In this document: positions 1-9,225 of the stretch, one piece after another
Numbering within the stretch: position 1 is the stretch's first letter
Layout: each line of letters opens with the position of its first letter
Assembly: GCA_028868825.1 (NCBI GenBank)
Contig: JAGWTU010000005.1
Span: 62,001 to 126,000 of the forward strand
Direction: 5' to 3'
DNA: 64,000 nucleotides
Source of the DNA: Burkholderiales bacterium
GTDB taxonomy: Bacteria; Pseudomonadota; Gammaproteobacteria; Burkholderiales; Burkholderiaceae_C
The notes under the pieces: generated by a model
Database searches by the model: none
What the model saw: only the letters and a program-made list of their open reading frames with translations
Told to the model about the DNA's origin: nothing
Program-made: the position numbers and the translations under genes

Positions 1-672
1 CCTTGGTCGGGCATGGGGAAGTTCATCGCCATCGGGCTGAACTACGCCGACCATGCGGCCGAGGCCGGCATGCCGATCCCGCGCGAGCCGGTCGTGTTCA
101 TGAAGGCGATCGACTGCGCGATCGGCTGCAACGACCCCGTCGTGCTGCCGCAGGGATCGCTGAAGGGCGATTGGGAGGTCGAACTCGGCGTCGTCATCGG
201 CAAGCGGGCGCGCTACGTGTCCGAGGCCGACGCGCTGAACCATGTCGCCGGCTATTGCGTCGTCAACGATGTCTCCGAACGCGAGTACCAGCTCGAGCGC
301 GGCGGCCAATGGGACAAGGGCAAGGGCTGCGACACCTTCGGCCCCATCGGGCCCTGGCTCGTCACCGCCGACGAGATCGGCGACCCGCAGGCGCTCGAAC
401 TCTGGCTCGAGGTCAACGGCGTGCGGCGCCAGAGCGGCCACACGAAGACGATGATCTTCGGCGTCGCGACACTCGTGAGCTACCTCAGCCGCTTCATGAC
501 GCTGAGCCCGGGCGACCTCATCACGACCGGCACTCCACCCGGCGTCGGCATGGGCATGAAACCGCAGCCGGTGTTCCTGAAGCCGGGCGACGTGATGCGG
601 CTGGGTGTCACCGGCCTGGGCGAGCAGCGCCAGACCGTGCATGCCTGGGATCCGGCGCTCATCGACGACTGA
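1..672 (+). CDS. Fumarylacetoacetate hydrolase (FAH) family protein, 5'-truncated by window edge
   Basis: C-terminal part of an FAH-superfamily enzyme, a group that hydrolyses or isomerises 2-oxo/3-oxo acids in sugar-acid and aromatic degradation. The frame is open to base 1 and reads PWSG before an internal ATG at 13, so the true start lies upstream of the window; the ATG at 13 is in the middle of the conserved GKFIAIGLNYADHA motif. Acidic metal-ligand motif WEVELGVVIGK, DVSEREYQ, and the C-terminal DLITTGTPPGVGMG loop are all present, so the catalytic domain is intact. The sequence resembles the ureidoglycolate lyase / 2,4-diketo-3-deoxy-sugar-acid hydrolase branch, but the substrate cannot be assigned. 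Its neighbour at 688-1275 is convergent and unrelated. Confidence 0.88.
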   Translation, partial: PWSGMGKFIAIGLNYADHAAEAGMPIPREPVVFMKAIDCAIGCNDPVVLPQGSLKGDWEVELGVVIGKRARYVSEADALNHVAGYCVVNDVSEREYQLERGGQWDKGKGCDTFGPIGPWLVTADEIGDPQALELWLEVNGVRRQSGHTKTMIFGVATLVSYLSRFMTLSPGDLITTGTPPGVGMGMKPQPVFLKPGDVMRLGVTGLGEQRQTVHAWDPALIDD

Positions 673-687
673 GCGACCGTTGGGTGA

Positions 688-1275
688 TCAATGCGCGACC
701 GGCACCGCACCGGGCGTGAACAGCGAGGTCGCCAGGCTCAGCACCGCCATCGCGACGATGCCGCAGATCGTGACCACCGCGGTATAGCCGGCGGCCTTCT
801 CGGGCGGGCATTTCATCAGCACCGGCAGCCCGAGGTAGAAAAGGTAGATCGAGTACAGCGCCGCGACCACACCCAGCACCGAGATCGACGGCAGCAGGCT
901 GAAGATGCCGCCGACGAAACCCGCGGTGCTGCCGTAGGCGACGAGCTTGAGCGCGTCATTCGGGCTGCGGGTGCCGCCGAAAGTGGGCGCGAGCGCGTCG
1001 GTGATCAGCGTCAGCACGAACACCGAGACGAGCGACATCACGTAGCCGACGACCATCTGCGCCAGACCGACGCCGAACGGCAGATGGACCCTGACGCCGA
1101 AGGCGCCGGCGCCGACCACCGTCAAGCCGATGAACCCGGCCACCGCGGGGATCGCCGCCAGGATCATCACGTAGCCGGTGTAGATCGACGCCGGGTCGCC
1201 GCCCTCCTGGGCGATCTCGGGCCAGGTCTCCTTGGGCTTGAGCAGGATGTCTTGGGCGCGCTGGATCAGGTTCAT
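688..1275 (-). CDS. Yip1-family integral membrane protein
   Basis: 195-residue membrane protein of the Yip1 domain family. It opens with MNLIQRAQDILLKPKETW, the typical cytoplasmic N-terminal motif of bacterial members, followed by about five hydrophobic segments (roughly residues 33-55, 60-85, 105-130, 135-155 and 165-188). The start is chosen because a GAGGGG Shine-Dalgarno sits just upstream; longer readings in this frame run into the neighbouring gene's shadow. Bacterial Yip1 proteins have no established biochemical role. It stands alone, 15 bases from the convergent FAH gene. Confidence 0.85.
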   Translation of the reverse strand: MNLIQRAQDILLKPKETWPEIAQEGGDPASIYTGYVMILAAIPAVAGFIGLTVVGAGAFGVRVHLPFGVGLAQMVVGYVMSLVSVFVLTLITDALAPTFGGTRSPNDALKLVAYGSTAGFVGGIFSLLPSISVLGVVAALYSIYLFYLGLPVLMKCPPEKAAGYTAVVTICGIVAMAVLSLATSLFTPGAVPVAH

Positions 1276-1388
1276 GGTGGTTCCCCTCGATGGGCCGCGG
1301 CGCCGCGGCCTGGCCTCGGCATTCTCGGCCCGGCGAGCCATAGCCCCCATCCCGCATATCCATGAAGGCCGGCCGGGCCGGCTGCGGC

Positions 1389-3050
1389 TCAGTGCGGCGC
1401 GATGGCGGCCGTCATCGCTCGCGCGAGCGCCTCGGCGGTCTCGATGCCGTCGACCGCCGCCGACATGATGCCGCCGGCATAGCCCGCGCCCTCGCCCGCC
1501 GGGTACAGCCCGGCGACATTGACCGACTGGCGGTCGGCGCCGCGCGGGATGCGCAGCGGCGACGAGGTGCGCGTCTCGACGCCGGTGAGCAAGGCGTCGG
1601 CGCGATCGAAGCCGGGGATCTGGCGTGCGAACGCCGGCAGCGCTTCGCGGATCGCGTCGAGCACGTAGCCGGGCAAGCTGGGCCGCGCCGGGTCGGCGAG
1701 ATCGGTCAGCGTCACGCCGGGCTTGTACGAGGGCAGCACGTCGCCGAGCACGGCAGAGCGCTGGCGCCTGATGAAGTCGCCGACGAGCTGCCCCGGCGCG
1801 CGGTAGCCGCCGCCGCCGAGTTCGTAGGCGCGCGACTCCCACTCGCGCTGGAACGCGACGCCGTCGAGCGGATCGACGGCGCCCTCGCCCGGGCTGCGGC
1901 GGTAATCGCGCGGATCGATGCCGACGACGATGCCGGCGTTGGCGTTGCGCTCGTTGCGCGAATACTGGCTCATGCCGTTGGTGACGACGCGCTCGGCCTC
2001 CGAGGTCGCGGCGACGACGGTGCCGCCCGGGCACATGCAGAAGCTGTAGACGCCGCGGCCGTTGGCCGCGTGGTGCACGAGCTTGTAGTCGGCGGCGCCG
2101 AGGATGGGGTGACCGGCCGCGGGGCCGAAGCGGGCGCGGTCGATCATCCCCTGCGGATGCTCGATGCGGAAGCCGACCGAGAACGGCTTGGCCTGCAGCG
2201 CGACGCCGCGCCGCTGCAGCATCGCGAAGGTGTCGCGCGCGCTGTGTCCGGGCGCGAGCACGAGATGGTCGGCACGCAGCTCGCTGCCGTCGGCCAGCAC
2301 GAGCCCTCGAATCGCGCCGTCCTCGATCAGCAGGTCGGTCAGCTGGGCGCCGAAGCGCACCTCGCCGCCGAGTTCGACGATCTCGGCGCGCATCTTCTCG
2401 ATCATGCTGACGAGGCGGAAAGTGCCGATATGCGGCTTGCTGACGAATTCGATCTCGTCGGGCGCGCCGGCCTTGACGAATTCGGCGAGCACCTTGCGCG
2501 TGAGATGGCGCGGGTCGCTGATCTGGCTCCAGAGCTTGCCGTCGCTGAAGGTGCCGGCGCCGCCCTCGCCGAACTGCACGTTCGACTCGGGGTCGAGCCG
2601 GCCCTGGCGCCACAGCCCCCAGGTGTCCTGGGTGCGCTCGCGCACGGCGCGGCCGCGCTCGAGCACGATCGGCGCGAAACCCATCTGCGCCAGGATCAGC
2701 GCCGCGAACAGGCCACAAGGGCCGAAGCCGACGACGACCGGCCGCGGCCGGCCGCCGGCCTTGAAATCGGCCGGCGCCTGCGCAACCGGCCGGTACGTCA
2801 TGTCGGGCGTCGGCCGCAGATGCGGGTCGCCGCGCGCGAGCAGCGCCGCCTCGCCGGCGTCGGCGGCGAGTTCGCAATCGATCGTGTAGATCAGCAGCAC
2901 GGCGGACTTGCGCCGCGCGTCGTAGGCGCGGCGGAAGACGCGGTGGCTCAGCAGTTGCGCGTCACGCAGGCCCAGGCGCGCCAGGATCGCCGGGCGCAGA
3001 TCGGCCTCGGCGTGATCCAGCGGCAGCCGCAGTTCGGTGATGCGCAACAT
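1389..3050 (-). CDS. FAD-dependent dehydrogenase (COG2509-type)
   Basis: 553-residue NAD(P)/FAD-dependent oxidoreductase of the uncharacterised COG2509 group. An N-terminal region of about 100 residues precedes a Rossmann dinucleotide fold with GFGPCG near residue 107 and the acidic end of beta-2 in IVLERG. Next comes the group signature GEGGAGTFSDGKLWS and a conserved C-terminal stretch ending in GLYPAGEGAGYAGGI, which contacts FAD. No physiological substrate is established for the group. The next gene upstream on this strand (3090-3257) is a small basic protein 39 bases away. No clear Shine-Dalgarno precedes the ATG, so the exact start is slightly uncertain. Confidence 0.87.
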   Translation of the reverse strand: MLRITELRLPLDHAEADLRPAILARLGLRDAQLLSHRVFRRAYDARRKSAVLLIYTIDCELAADAGEAALLARGDPHLRPTPDMTYRPVAQAPADFKAGGRPRPVVVGFGPCGLFAALILAQMGFAPIVLERGRAVRERTQDTWGLWRQGRLDPESNVQFGEGGAGTFSDGKLWSQISDPRHLTRKVLAEFVKAGAPDEIEFVSKPHIGTFRLVSMIEKMRAEIVELGGEVRFGAQLTDLLIEDGAIRGLVLADGSELRADHLVLAPGHSARDTFAMLQRRGVALQAKPFSVGFRIEHPQGMIDRARFGPAAGHPILGAADYKLVHHAANGRGVYSFCMCPGGTVVAATSEAERVVTNGMSQYSRNERNANAGIVVGIDPRDYRRSPGEGAVDPLDGVAFQREWESRAYELGGGGYRAPGQLVGDFIRRQRSAVLGDVLPSYKPGVTLTDLADPARPSLPGYVLDAIREALPAFARQIPGFDRADALLTGVETRTSSPLRIPRGADRQSVNVAGLYPAGEGAGYAGGIMSAAVDGIETAEALARAMTAAIAPH

Positions 3051-3089
3051 CGGCGAGGGGCTCGGGCGGCTGGCGCGGCCCGCGCCGGA

Positions 3090-3257
3090 TCAGCCGCCCT
3101 TCTTCGGACGCTTGCCGGGGTTCTTCTTGCTGCGCGTGTGCGAGCCGCGCTCGAGGCTGACCTTCTGGCCGCGCACGGTCGTCACGGTGACGCCGGTGGG
3201 GGCGACGGGACGCGGGGATGCCTTGCGATCGGCCTCGGTGATGATCTTGTTGCCCAT
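3090..3257 (-). CDS. Small basic hypothetical protein (55 aa)
   Basis: 55-codon ORF read from the sequence: starts MGNKIITEADRKASPRP, has a short beta-like middle (GVTVTTVRGQKVSLE) and ends in a Lys/Arg-rich tail RSKKNPGKRPKKGG. A GGAGC element lies upstream of the ATG. The ordered composition and the basic tail suggest a nucleic-acid- or ribosome-associated protein, but this is inference; I do not recognise a named family. It sits between the FAD dehydrogenase and the CoA-transferase on the same strand. Confidence 0.6.
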   Translation of the reverse strand: MGNKIITEADRKASPRPVAPTGVTVTTVRGQKVSLERGSHTRSKKNPGKRPKKGG

Positions 3258-3361
3258 GAACTGGCTCCGTTGGATTTCGAGTAAACCCGCGATTAGGCCA
3301 CAACTGGGCCGCGATGCCGCCGCAACCAGCGATCCCGGGCGCCAGGGGCGGCCGAAAAACC

Positions 3362-5287
3362 TCAGTTTTTCGACTGCACGGCGCGGCGCGCCTCGTCGGC
3401 CGTCTCGTGCAGATGCGGCGCGACGCCGCGCGCGGCCAGCGCCGGCCCGAGCTTGGCGCGCAGGAAACCCGACGTGGTGTAGCGCGCGACCTCGATGTAA
3501 TGGCGGTCGACGATCTCCTTGACCATCGCCGCCCAGTCGTCCTCGACCGCGGGGTCGAGCACGAAATGGTCGTAATTGACGACGCCGTAGACCTTGTGGC
3601 CCAGCGGCGCCAGCCGCGCCTCGATCTCGCGCGCGACGGCGGCGACATCGTCGGCGCTGCGTATCGTCAGGCGCTCGAAGTTGACGAAGAAGGTGCGGCT
3701 GGCGGCGTCGTAGGTGAAGCGGTCGGCCAGCGGCAGCATCAGCAGCCGCGCGCGCAGCCCCATCGCGCCGGCGGCGAACAGCGCCGCCTCCATGACCTTG
3801 GGCTCGCGCTCGATCACCGGGCGGAACGCCATGCCGGCGACGATGTCGCGCTCGATGTCGAGCCCGGGCGCCACCTCGAGCAGCTCGATGCCGCGCTCGT
3901 GCAGCCCGAAGACGCAGCGCTCGGTGACGTAGAGCACCGACTGGCCGCGCCGCCAGGCCTCGCGGCCCGAATACGTGCGCTGCTCGACGCGCTCGACGAA
4001 CTTCGGTGCGCCGCCGGCGCTGAAGGCGCCGAGGAAGACGACCTTGCGCGCGTTCTGGCTGATGTTGATGAAGCCGCCGGCGCCGGCCAGCCGCGGGCCG
4101 AAGCGGCTGACGTTGACGTTGCCCTCGGCGTCGGCCTGCGCGAGGCCGAGGAAGGCGAGGTCGAGTCCGCCACCGTCGTAGAAATCGAACTGGTAGGGCT
4201 GGTCGATGATCGCCTGCGTGTTGACGGCGGCGCCGAAATTCAGGCCACCGGCCGGGATGCCGCCGATCACGCCCGGTTCGGTCGTCAGCGTGATGAGGTC
4301 GATCACGCGCTCCTCGGCCGCCACCGCGGCGACGCCCTCGGGCATGCCGATGCCCAGGTTCACGACCGCGTTCGGCCGCAGCTCGAGAGCGGCGCGGCGG
4401 GCGATGAACTTGCGGTCGTTGAGCGGCATCGGCGCGACGCTGGCGGCCGGCAGCCGCAGCTCGCCGGCAAAGGCCGCGCTGTACGGCTCGGCGAAGGTCT
4501 GCTGATGGAGTTCGGGGCGCTCGGCGACGACGACGCAGTCGACGAGGATGCCCGGGATCTTCACCTGGCGCGGGTTCAGCGTGTGGTTCTCGGCCAGGCG
4601 CTCGACCTGGGCGATGACGATGCCGCCGCTGTTGCGCACCGCCATCGCGATGGCCAGCGATTCGAGCGTCAAGGCCTCGCGTTCGAGCGTCAGGTTGCCG
4701 TCGGTGTCGGCGGTGGTGGCGCGGATCAGGCCGACGTCGATCGGGAAGGTCTTGTAGAGCAGGTATTCGGCGCCGTCGATCTCGATCAGCCGCACCAGCT
4801 CCTCGGTCGTGCGCTCGTTGACGCGGCCGCCGCCATGGCGCGGGTCGACGAAGGTGCCCAGGCCGACGCGCGTCAGGTGGCCCGGGCGGCCGGCGGCGAT
4901 GTCGCGGAACAGCTGCGAGATCACGCCCTGCGGCAGGTTCCAGGCCTCGATGCGGTTCTCGACCGCGAGCTTGCCCAGCGTCGGCACCAGGCCCCAGTGG
5001 CCGCCGATCACGCGCGCGACCAGCCCTTCGTGGCCGAGGTGGTTGAGCCCGCGGTGGCGGCCGTCGCCCTGCCCCGCGGCGTAGACCAGGGTCAGACCGC
5101 GCGGGCTGCCCTGGGCGAGGAAGCGCTCCTCGAGCGCGACCGCCAGGTTCTCGGCGAAGCCGATGCCGACGAAGCCGCTGCTGGCCACCGTATCGCCGTC
5201 GCGCACGAGCTGCAGCGCCTCGGCCGCCGTGACCACCTTGCCCTTGCCGCCGCCGCGCAGACCGGCCATGCGATCGCGCGCTTGCAT
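3362..5287 (-). CDS. Acyl-CoA:acetate/3-ketoacid CoA-transferase, fused alpha-beta with C-terminal extension
   Basis: 641-residue class I CoA-transferase with both subunit-like halves in one chain. The N-terminal half begins [26 protein letters not shown]; the second half carries [13 protein letters not shown], whose Glu (about residue 337) is the expected nucleophile that forms the glutamyl-CoA thioester. Such enzymes move CoA between short-chain acyl groups and acetate. Usual fused members are about 500-530 residues; this one has about 120 extra C-terminal residues with an alpha/beta character ([20 protein letters not shown]). The chosen ATG ([10 protein letters not shown]) lies 4 bases from the stop of the upstream metallopeptidase gene, so the two are probably cotranscribed. 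An internal ATG six codons later (MAGL) is also possible. Confidence 0.88.
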   Translation of the reverse strand: MQARDRMAGLRGGGKGKVVTAAEALQLVRDGDTVASSGFVGIGFAENLAVALEERFLAQGSPRGLTLVYAAGQGDGRHRGLNHLGHEGLVARVIGGHWGLVPTLGKLAVENRIEAWNLPQGVISQLFRDIAAGRPGHLTRVGLGTFVDPRHGGGRVNERTTEELVRLIEIDGAEYLLYKTFPIDVGLIRATTADTDGNLTLEREALTLESLAIAMAVRNSGGIVIAQVERLAENHTLNPRQVKIPGILVDCVVVAERPELHQQTFAEPYSAAFAGELRLPAASVAPMPLNDRKFIARRAALELRPNAVVNLGIGMPEGVAAVAAEERVIDLITLTTEPGVIGGIPAGGLNFGAAVNTQAIIDQPYQFDFYDGGGLDLAFLGLAQADAEGNVNVSRFGPRLAGAGGFINISQNARKVVFLGAFSAGGAPKFVERVEQRTYSGREAWRRGQSVLYVTERCVFGLHERGIELLEVAPGLDIERDIVAGMAFRPVIEREPKVMEAALFAAGAMGLRARLLMLPLADRFTYDAASRTFFVNFERLTIRSADDVAAVAREIEARLAPLGHKVYGVVNYDHFVLDPAVEDDWAAMVKEIVDRHYIEVARYTTSGFLRAKLGPALAARGVAPHLHETADEARRAVQSKN

Positions 5288-5291
5288 GACG

Positions 5292-6158
5292 CTACTCGCT
5301 GGACGAGAAGGTGTCGCACTGCTTGATGTCGCCGCCGGCCAGCCCGCGCTTGAACCAGCCGACGCGCTGCGCGCTCGTGCCATGGGTGAACGACTCGGGG
5401 ACGACGCGGCCCTGGCTGTGGCGCTGCAGCGTGTCGTCGCCGATCTGGCTGGCCGCGTTCAGCGCCGATTCGACGTCGCCAGTCTCCAGCCAGCCCTTGC
5501 TCTGCTGCGAATGGAAGGCCCAGACGCCGGCGAAGCAGTCGGCCTGCAGTTCGACGCGCACCGAGGTCGCGTTCTGCTGCGCCTGGCTCTGGCGCTGGCG
5601 CAGCGCGTCGACCTTGTCGGTGATGCCCAGCAGATGCTGGACATGGTGACCGACCTCGTGCGCGACCACATAGGCCTCGGCGAACTGCCCCGGCGCGCCC
5701 AGGCGCCGGCTCAGCGTATCGAAGAAATTGAGGTCGAGGTAGACCTTGCTGTCGCCCGGGCAGTAGAACGGGCCCATCGCCGTCTCGCCGGTGCCGCAGG
5801 CGGTCGGCGTCTCGCCGCGGAACAGCACCAGCTTGGGGTCGACATAGCGGCCCCCCGCGGCCTGGAAGATCGAGGTCCACTCCTTCTCGGTGTCGCGCAG
5901 CACGACACTGACGAATTCGGCCTGCTTGTCGCCCGGTGGCGGTGCATGGGCCGGGGCCGTCTGCGCCGCGGGCATGCCGCCGCCGCCGCTCATCAGCCCG
6001 AGTACGGTGAGCGGGTTGATGCCGAAGAAGTAGCTCGCGGCAAGCGCGATCACGATGCCGCCGATGCCGATGTGGCGTCCGCCGATGCCGCCGCCCCCAC
6101 CACCGCCATCGCGACGGTCCTCGACGTTGTCGCTCTGTTCCTGGCCTTCCCACTTCAT
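5292..6158 (-). CDS. ypfJ: YpfJ-type neutral zinc metallopeptidase
   Basis: 288-residue membrane-anchored protein of the putative neutral zinc metallopeptidase family. After a charged, glycine-rich cytoplasmic N-terminus (a run of seven Gly near residue 20) there is one transmembrane helix (about residues 30-50, [15 protein letters not shown]). The periplasmic domain follows with the zinc-binding motif HEVGHHVQ and the downstream [12 protein letters not shown] helix that supplies the third ligand. Substrate unknown. A good Shine-Dalgarno (GCAGGAGGCAGG) precedes the ATG. The CoA-transferase gene starts 4 bases downstream, giving a likely two-gene operon with no obvious functional link. Confidence 0.9.
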   Translation of the reverse strand: MKWEGQEQSDNVEDRRDGGGGGGGIGGRHIGIGGIVIALAASYFFGINPLTVLGLMSGGGGMPAAQTAPAHAPPPGDKQAEFVSVVLRDTEKEWTSIFQAAGGRYVDPKLVLFRGETPTACGTGETAMGPFYCPGDSKVYLDLNFFDTLSRRLGAPGQFAEAYVVAHEVGHHVQHLLGITDKVDALRQRQSQAQQNATSVRVELQADCFAGVWAFHSQQSKGWLETGDVESALNAASQIGDDTLQRHSQGRVVPESFTHGTSAQRVGWFKRGLAGGDIKQCDTFSSSE

Positions 6159-6249
6159 CGCCTGCCTCCTGCGTGGACCATCGCGGCCCCGGCTGCGGAT
6201 TCTGCATCCGGGGCCGGGGCACCGTCCTATCCGTCGGTGCGGTCGCGCC

Positions 6250-6819
6250 TCAGGTCTTGGGCAGCGTGACGCCGCGCTGGCCCTGGTACTTGCCGCCGCG
6301 ATCCTTGTAGCTCGTTTCGCAGACCTCGTCGCTCTCGAAGAACAGCACCTGGGCGCAGCCCTCGCCGGCGTAGATCTTGGCCGGCAGCGGTGTCGTGTTG
6401 CTGAATTCGAGCGTCACGTAGCCTTCCCATTCGGGCTCGAACGGCGTGACGTTGACGATGATGCCGCAGCGCGCGTAGGTGCTCTTGCCGAGGCAGATCG
6501 TCAGCACGTTGCGCGGGATGCGGAAGTACTCGAGCGTGCGCGCCAGCGCGAAGCTGTTCGGCGGGATCACGCAGACATCGGCCTCGATGTCGACGAAGCT
6601 CTTCTCGTCGAAGTTCTTCGGGTCGACGACGGTGCTGTAGATGTTCGTGAAGACCTTGAATTCGGGCGCGCAGCGGATGTCGTAGCCGTAGCTGCTGGTG
6701 CCGTAGCTGACGATGCGGTGACCGTCGGCCGCCGTGCGGACCTGGCCCGGTTCGTACGGCTCGATCATCCCGTGCTCCTGGGCCATGCGGCGGATCCACT
6801 TGTCGCTCTTGATCGTCAT
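6250..6819 (-). CDS. dcd: dCTP deaminase
   Basis: 189-residue dCTP deaminase, full length for the family. It converts dCTP to dUTP and ammonia, feeding dTTP synthesis. Characteristic blocks are present: [13 protein letters not shown] at the start, [46 protein letters not shown] (substrate-contacting Ser-Arg region) and [23 protein letters not shown], then [10 protein letters not shown]. It stands as a single transcription unit with its own promoter-like TAGAAT about 26 bases upstream. Confidence 0.96.
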   Translation of the reverse strand: MTIKSDKWIRRMAQEHGMIEPYEPGQVRTAADGHRIVSYGTSSYGYDIRCAPEFKVFTNIYSTVVDPKNFDEKSFVDIEADVCVIPPNSFALARTLEYFRIPRNVLTICLGKSTYARCGIIVNVTPFEPEWEGYVTLEFSNTTPLPAKIYAGEGCAQVLFFESDEVCETSYKDRGGKYQGQRGVTLPKT

Positions 6820-6825
6820 CGGTTT

Positions 6826-6842
6826 CCCTGCTCGTTGCAGGG
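6826..6842 (-). promoter_or_regulatory. Inverted repeat over dcd leader/Shine-Dalgarno
   Basis: Perfect 6-bp inverted repeat CCCTGC-AACGA-GCAGGG on the minus strand immediately before dcd. Its 3' arm contains the GCAGGG that serves as the Shine-Dalgarno. It could act as a small mRNA hairpin masking the ribosome site, or as a DNA operator overlapping the start of transcription. Which one depends on the true start site. Confidence 0.45.
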
Positions 6843-6845
6843 GCC

Positions 6846-6851
6846 GATTCT
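6846..6851 (-). promoter_or_regulatory. -10 element of dcd
   Basis: Minus-strand TAGAAT, 26 bases before the dcd ATG, a good match to the sigma-70 -10 box. No convincing -35 is visible. Confidence 0.5.
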
Positions 6852-6902
6852 AGGAGTGCGCCGGGGATCCGCCCGGGCGCCTCGCTCGGGCATCCGTCCG
6901 GA

Positions 6903-7742
6903 TCAATCGCGCTTGGCGTTGGGGAAGAACGCCTGCTCGCCGCCGACCTTGTAGCCGGCGATCACCGCCTGGCCCGCGGGCGAGGTCACCCAGTCGGCGA
7001 ATTCCTGCGCCAGCGCGGCCTTCACCTGCGGGTAGCGCTCGGGGTTGACGACCATCACGCCGTACTGATTGAACAGGCGCTGGTCGCCCTCGACGAGGAT
7101 CTTCAGCTCGCCGCGGTTCTTGAAGTTGAGCCAGGTGCCGCGGTCGCTGATCGTGTAGGCGTTCATCGACGAGGCGATGTTCAGAGCCGGCCCCATGCCG
7201 CAGCCGCATTCGCGGTAGCCGGCGGGCTTGGCCGCGGCGAGGTCGACGCCGGCCACCTTCCACAGCCGCAGCTCGGCCGCGTTGGTGCCGCTCTTGTCGC
7301 CGCGCGAGACGAAGACCGCGCCCGCGCCGGCGCCGGCGATCTTCTTCAGCGCCGCCGCGATGTCCTTGCCCTGAACCTGCACCGGATCCGCCGCCGGTCC
7401 GATGAGGACGAAATCGTTGTACATCACCGGCCAGCGCCGCTTGGACCAGCCCTCGGCGACGAACTTCTCCTCGGCCGCGGTGTCGTGGACGAAGACGACA
7501 TCGGCGTCGCCGCGGCGCGCCATGTCCAGCGCCTGGCCGGTGCCGACGGCGACGACGCGCACGTCGATGCCGGTCGCGGCCTTGAAGGCCGGCAGCAGAT
7601 GGCCGAACAGCCCGGACTGCTCGGTCGAGGTCGTCGACGCCATCACGATGTGGCGTTCCTGCGCCTGCGCGGCGCCGCCGGCGAGCCACAGGGATGCGGC
7701 GGCGAGGCAGAGCAGGCGACGCAGTGCGGAATTCAAGGCCAT
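6903..7742 (-). CDS. tupA: Tungstate-type ABC transporter substrate-binding protein
   Basis: 279-residue periplasmic oxyanion receptor. A signal peptide (residues 1-29, cleavage after AAQA) precedes a type II binding-protein fold. TupA-type ligand loops are visible: ASTTSTEQSGLFGHL near the mature N-terminus and SRGDKSGTNAAE in the middle, both typical of tungstate (rather than sulfate) receptors. An unusual ECGCGMGP motif adds two cysteines. The start is preceded by a strong AAGGAG. It is the last gene of the tupB-tupC-tupA operon and overlaps the end of tupC by 10 bases. Tungstate versus molybdate specificity cannot be decided from sequence alone, but the formate dehydrogenase island nearby makes either metal useful. 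Confidence 0.85.
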   Translation of the reverse strand: MALNSALRRLLCLAAASLWLAGGAAQAQERHIVMASTTSTEQSGLFGHLLPAFKAATGIDVRVVAVGTGQALDMARRGDADVVFVHDTAAEEKFVAEGWSKRRWPVMYNDFVLIGPAADPVQVQGKDIAAALKKIAGAGAGAVFVSRGDKSGTNAAELRLWKVAGVDLAAAKPAGYRECGCGMGPALNIASSMNAYTISDRGTWLNFKNRGELKILVEGDQRLFNQYGVMVVNPERYPQVKAALAQEFADWVTSPAGQAVIAGYKVGGEQAFFPNAKRD

Positions 7743-8428
7743 GGGAGTTCTCCTTGGAGGAATTGCGCCGCCTCGCTCGGCAGCGCATCGTTGAAAAAGC
7801 GGTCGACCGGCAGGTCGACGACGAGTTTGCCCGCTTCCAGATAGACCACCCGGGTTGCGAGGCGTTTGGCTTGCCCCAGATTGTGCGTGCTCATCACGAT
7901 CGTGACGCCGTCGGCGGCGACCTCCTCGATCAGCGACTCGATCTCGCGCTTGGCGCCGGGGTCGAGGCTGGCGGTGGGTTCGTCGAGCAGCAGCAATTCG
8001 GGCCGCAGCGCCCAGGCCCGCGCCAGCGCCAGCCGCTGCTGCTGCCCGCCCGAGAGCGCGGGGGCGAGCCTGTCGGCGAGCGCGAGCAGCCCGACCCGGC
8101 GCAGCGCCTCGTCGCAGCGCGCGCGACGCTCGCCTCGCGCGACGCGGCGCAGCGCCAGTGACAGCATCACGTTGGCGCGCACCGACAGGCGCAGCAGGAA
8201 CGGGCGCTGGAACAGCATCGCCGACGGCACGGCGCGATGCACCCGGCGTTCGCCGCCGCTGGCCGGCATGCCGTCGAGCAGGCGCAGCAGCGTCGTCTTG
8301 CCCGAGCCGTTGGCACCCACCAGCGCCAGCCGCTCGCCTCGATGCAGGCTCAGGTCGACCGCGGCGAGCGCCTCGACCGGGCCGTAGCGCACCGACGCGC
8401 CGTGCAGCGTGAGCAGGCGTTCGGTCAT
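7733..8428 (-). CDS. tupC: Tungstate-type ABC transporter ATP-binding protein
   Basis: 231-residue ABC ATPase. Walker A GANGSGKTT (about residues 39-47), Q-loop FQRPFLLRLSV, signature LSGGQQQRLALARA, Walker B LLLLDEP and the switch His in STHNLGQA are all intact. Its ATG overlaps the stop of the permease gene (ATGA) and its own stop lies inside tupA, so the three genes are translationally coupled. It would power import of tungstate or molybdate for the formate dehydrogenase cofactor. Confidence 0.87.
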   Translation of the reverse strand: MTERLLTLHGASVRYGPVEALAAVDLSLHRGERLALVGANGSGKTTLLRLLDGMPASGGERRVHRAVPSAMLFQRPFLLRLSVRANVMLSLALRRVARGERRARCDEALRRVGLLALADRLAPALSGGQQQRLALARAWALRPELLLLDEPTASLDPGAKREIESLIEEVAADGVTIVMSTHNLGQAKRLATRVVYLEAGKLVVDLPVDRFFNDALPSEAAQFLQGELPWP

Positions 8429-9129
8429 CGCCGCACGTCGCGCGCCAGCGCGCTGCGACCCTGGATGGCGCCGACGACGAGGTTGATGAGGCCGACCGCA
8501 CCGAGCAGCACGAAGCCGAGCGCGAGCGCCAGCGGCAGGTCGCCCTTGCTCGTCTCGAGGGCGATCGCGGTCGTCATCACGCGCGTCACGCCGTCGATGT
8601 TGCCGCCGACGATCATCACCGCGCCGACCTCGGCGATGGCGCGGCCGAAGGCCGTCAGCAGCACCGTGAGCACGCCGAAACGCTCGTGCACGAGCATCAG
8701 CAACCCGGCCTGGAGCCGCGTCGCGCCCAGCGAGCGCAGTTGCTCGCCGCCTTCGCCCAGCGCATCGATGACGAGGCGGCGCGTCAACGCCGCGATCAGC
8801 GGCACGACGAGCAGGCTCTGCACGATCACCATCGCCGCGGGCGTGAACAGGATGCCCCAGTTGCCGAGCGGCCCGGCGCGCGACAGCAGCAGGTAGATCA
8901 GCAGGCCGGCGACGACCGAGGGCAGCGCCAGCAGCGTGTTCAGCGCCCAGACCAGCACGCCCTGCCCGGGGAAGGTCGAGACCGCGAGCGCCGTGCCCAG
9001 CGCGAGTCCGAGGACAGCGCCGATCGCGCAGGCGCTGCCGCTGACCGAGATCGAGAGGAGGACGACATGCCACATCGCGGCGTCGCCATGGGCGATCAGG
9101 CTCCAGGCGAGCCCCAGGCTGTCGGTCAT
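8425..9129 (-). CDS. tupB: Tungstate-type ABC transporter permease
   Basis: 234-residue inner-membrane permease with five to six hydrophobic segments and the conserved cytoplasmic EAA loop (LRSLGATRLQAGLLMLVHERFGV), which docks on the ATPase. The TupB-like C-terminal block AFGRAIAEVGAVMIVGGNIDG is present. First gene of the operon; the order permease, ATPase, receptor differs from the receptor-first order common for tup operons. The 96-base gap to the divergent moeA holds the promoters of both units. Confidence 0.86.
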   Translation of the reverse strand: MTDSLGLAWSLIAHGDAAMWHVVLLSISVSGSACAIGAVLGLALGTALAVSTFPGQGVLVWALNTLLALPSVVAGLLIYLLLSRAGPLGNWGILFTPAAMVIVQSLLVVPLIAALTRRLVIDALGEGGEQLRSLGATRLQAGLLMLVHERFGVLTVLLTAFGRAIAEVGAVMIVGGNIDGVTRVMTTAIALETSKGDLPLALALGFVLLGAVGLINLVVGAIQGRSALARDVRR

Positions 9130-9225
9130 CTCTTGTTTCGGGATTCTTGCGCTCGGGTCGCGATCATGTCATGCGGTGCAGAATGCCAGCAGCGTCCCGA
9201 GGTCGGACGCAGGGAAAGCGCATCG

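Noticed and set aside
242..787. Several overlapping ORFs of 60-76 codons at the start of the window
   Set aside because: Shadows of the FAH gene and the Yip1 gene in other frames; no ribosome sites or motifs.
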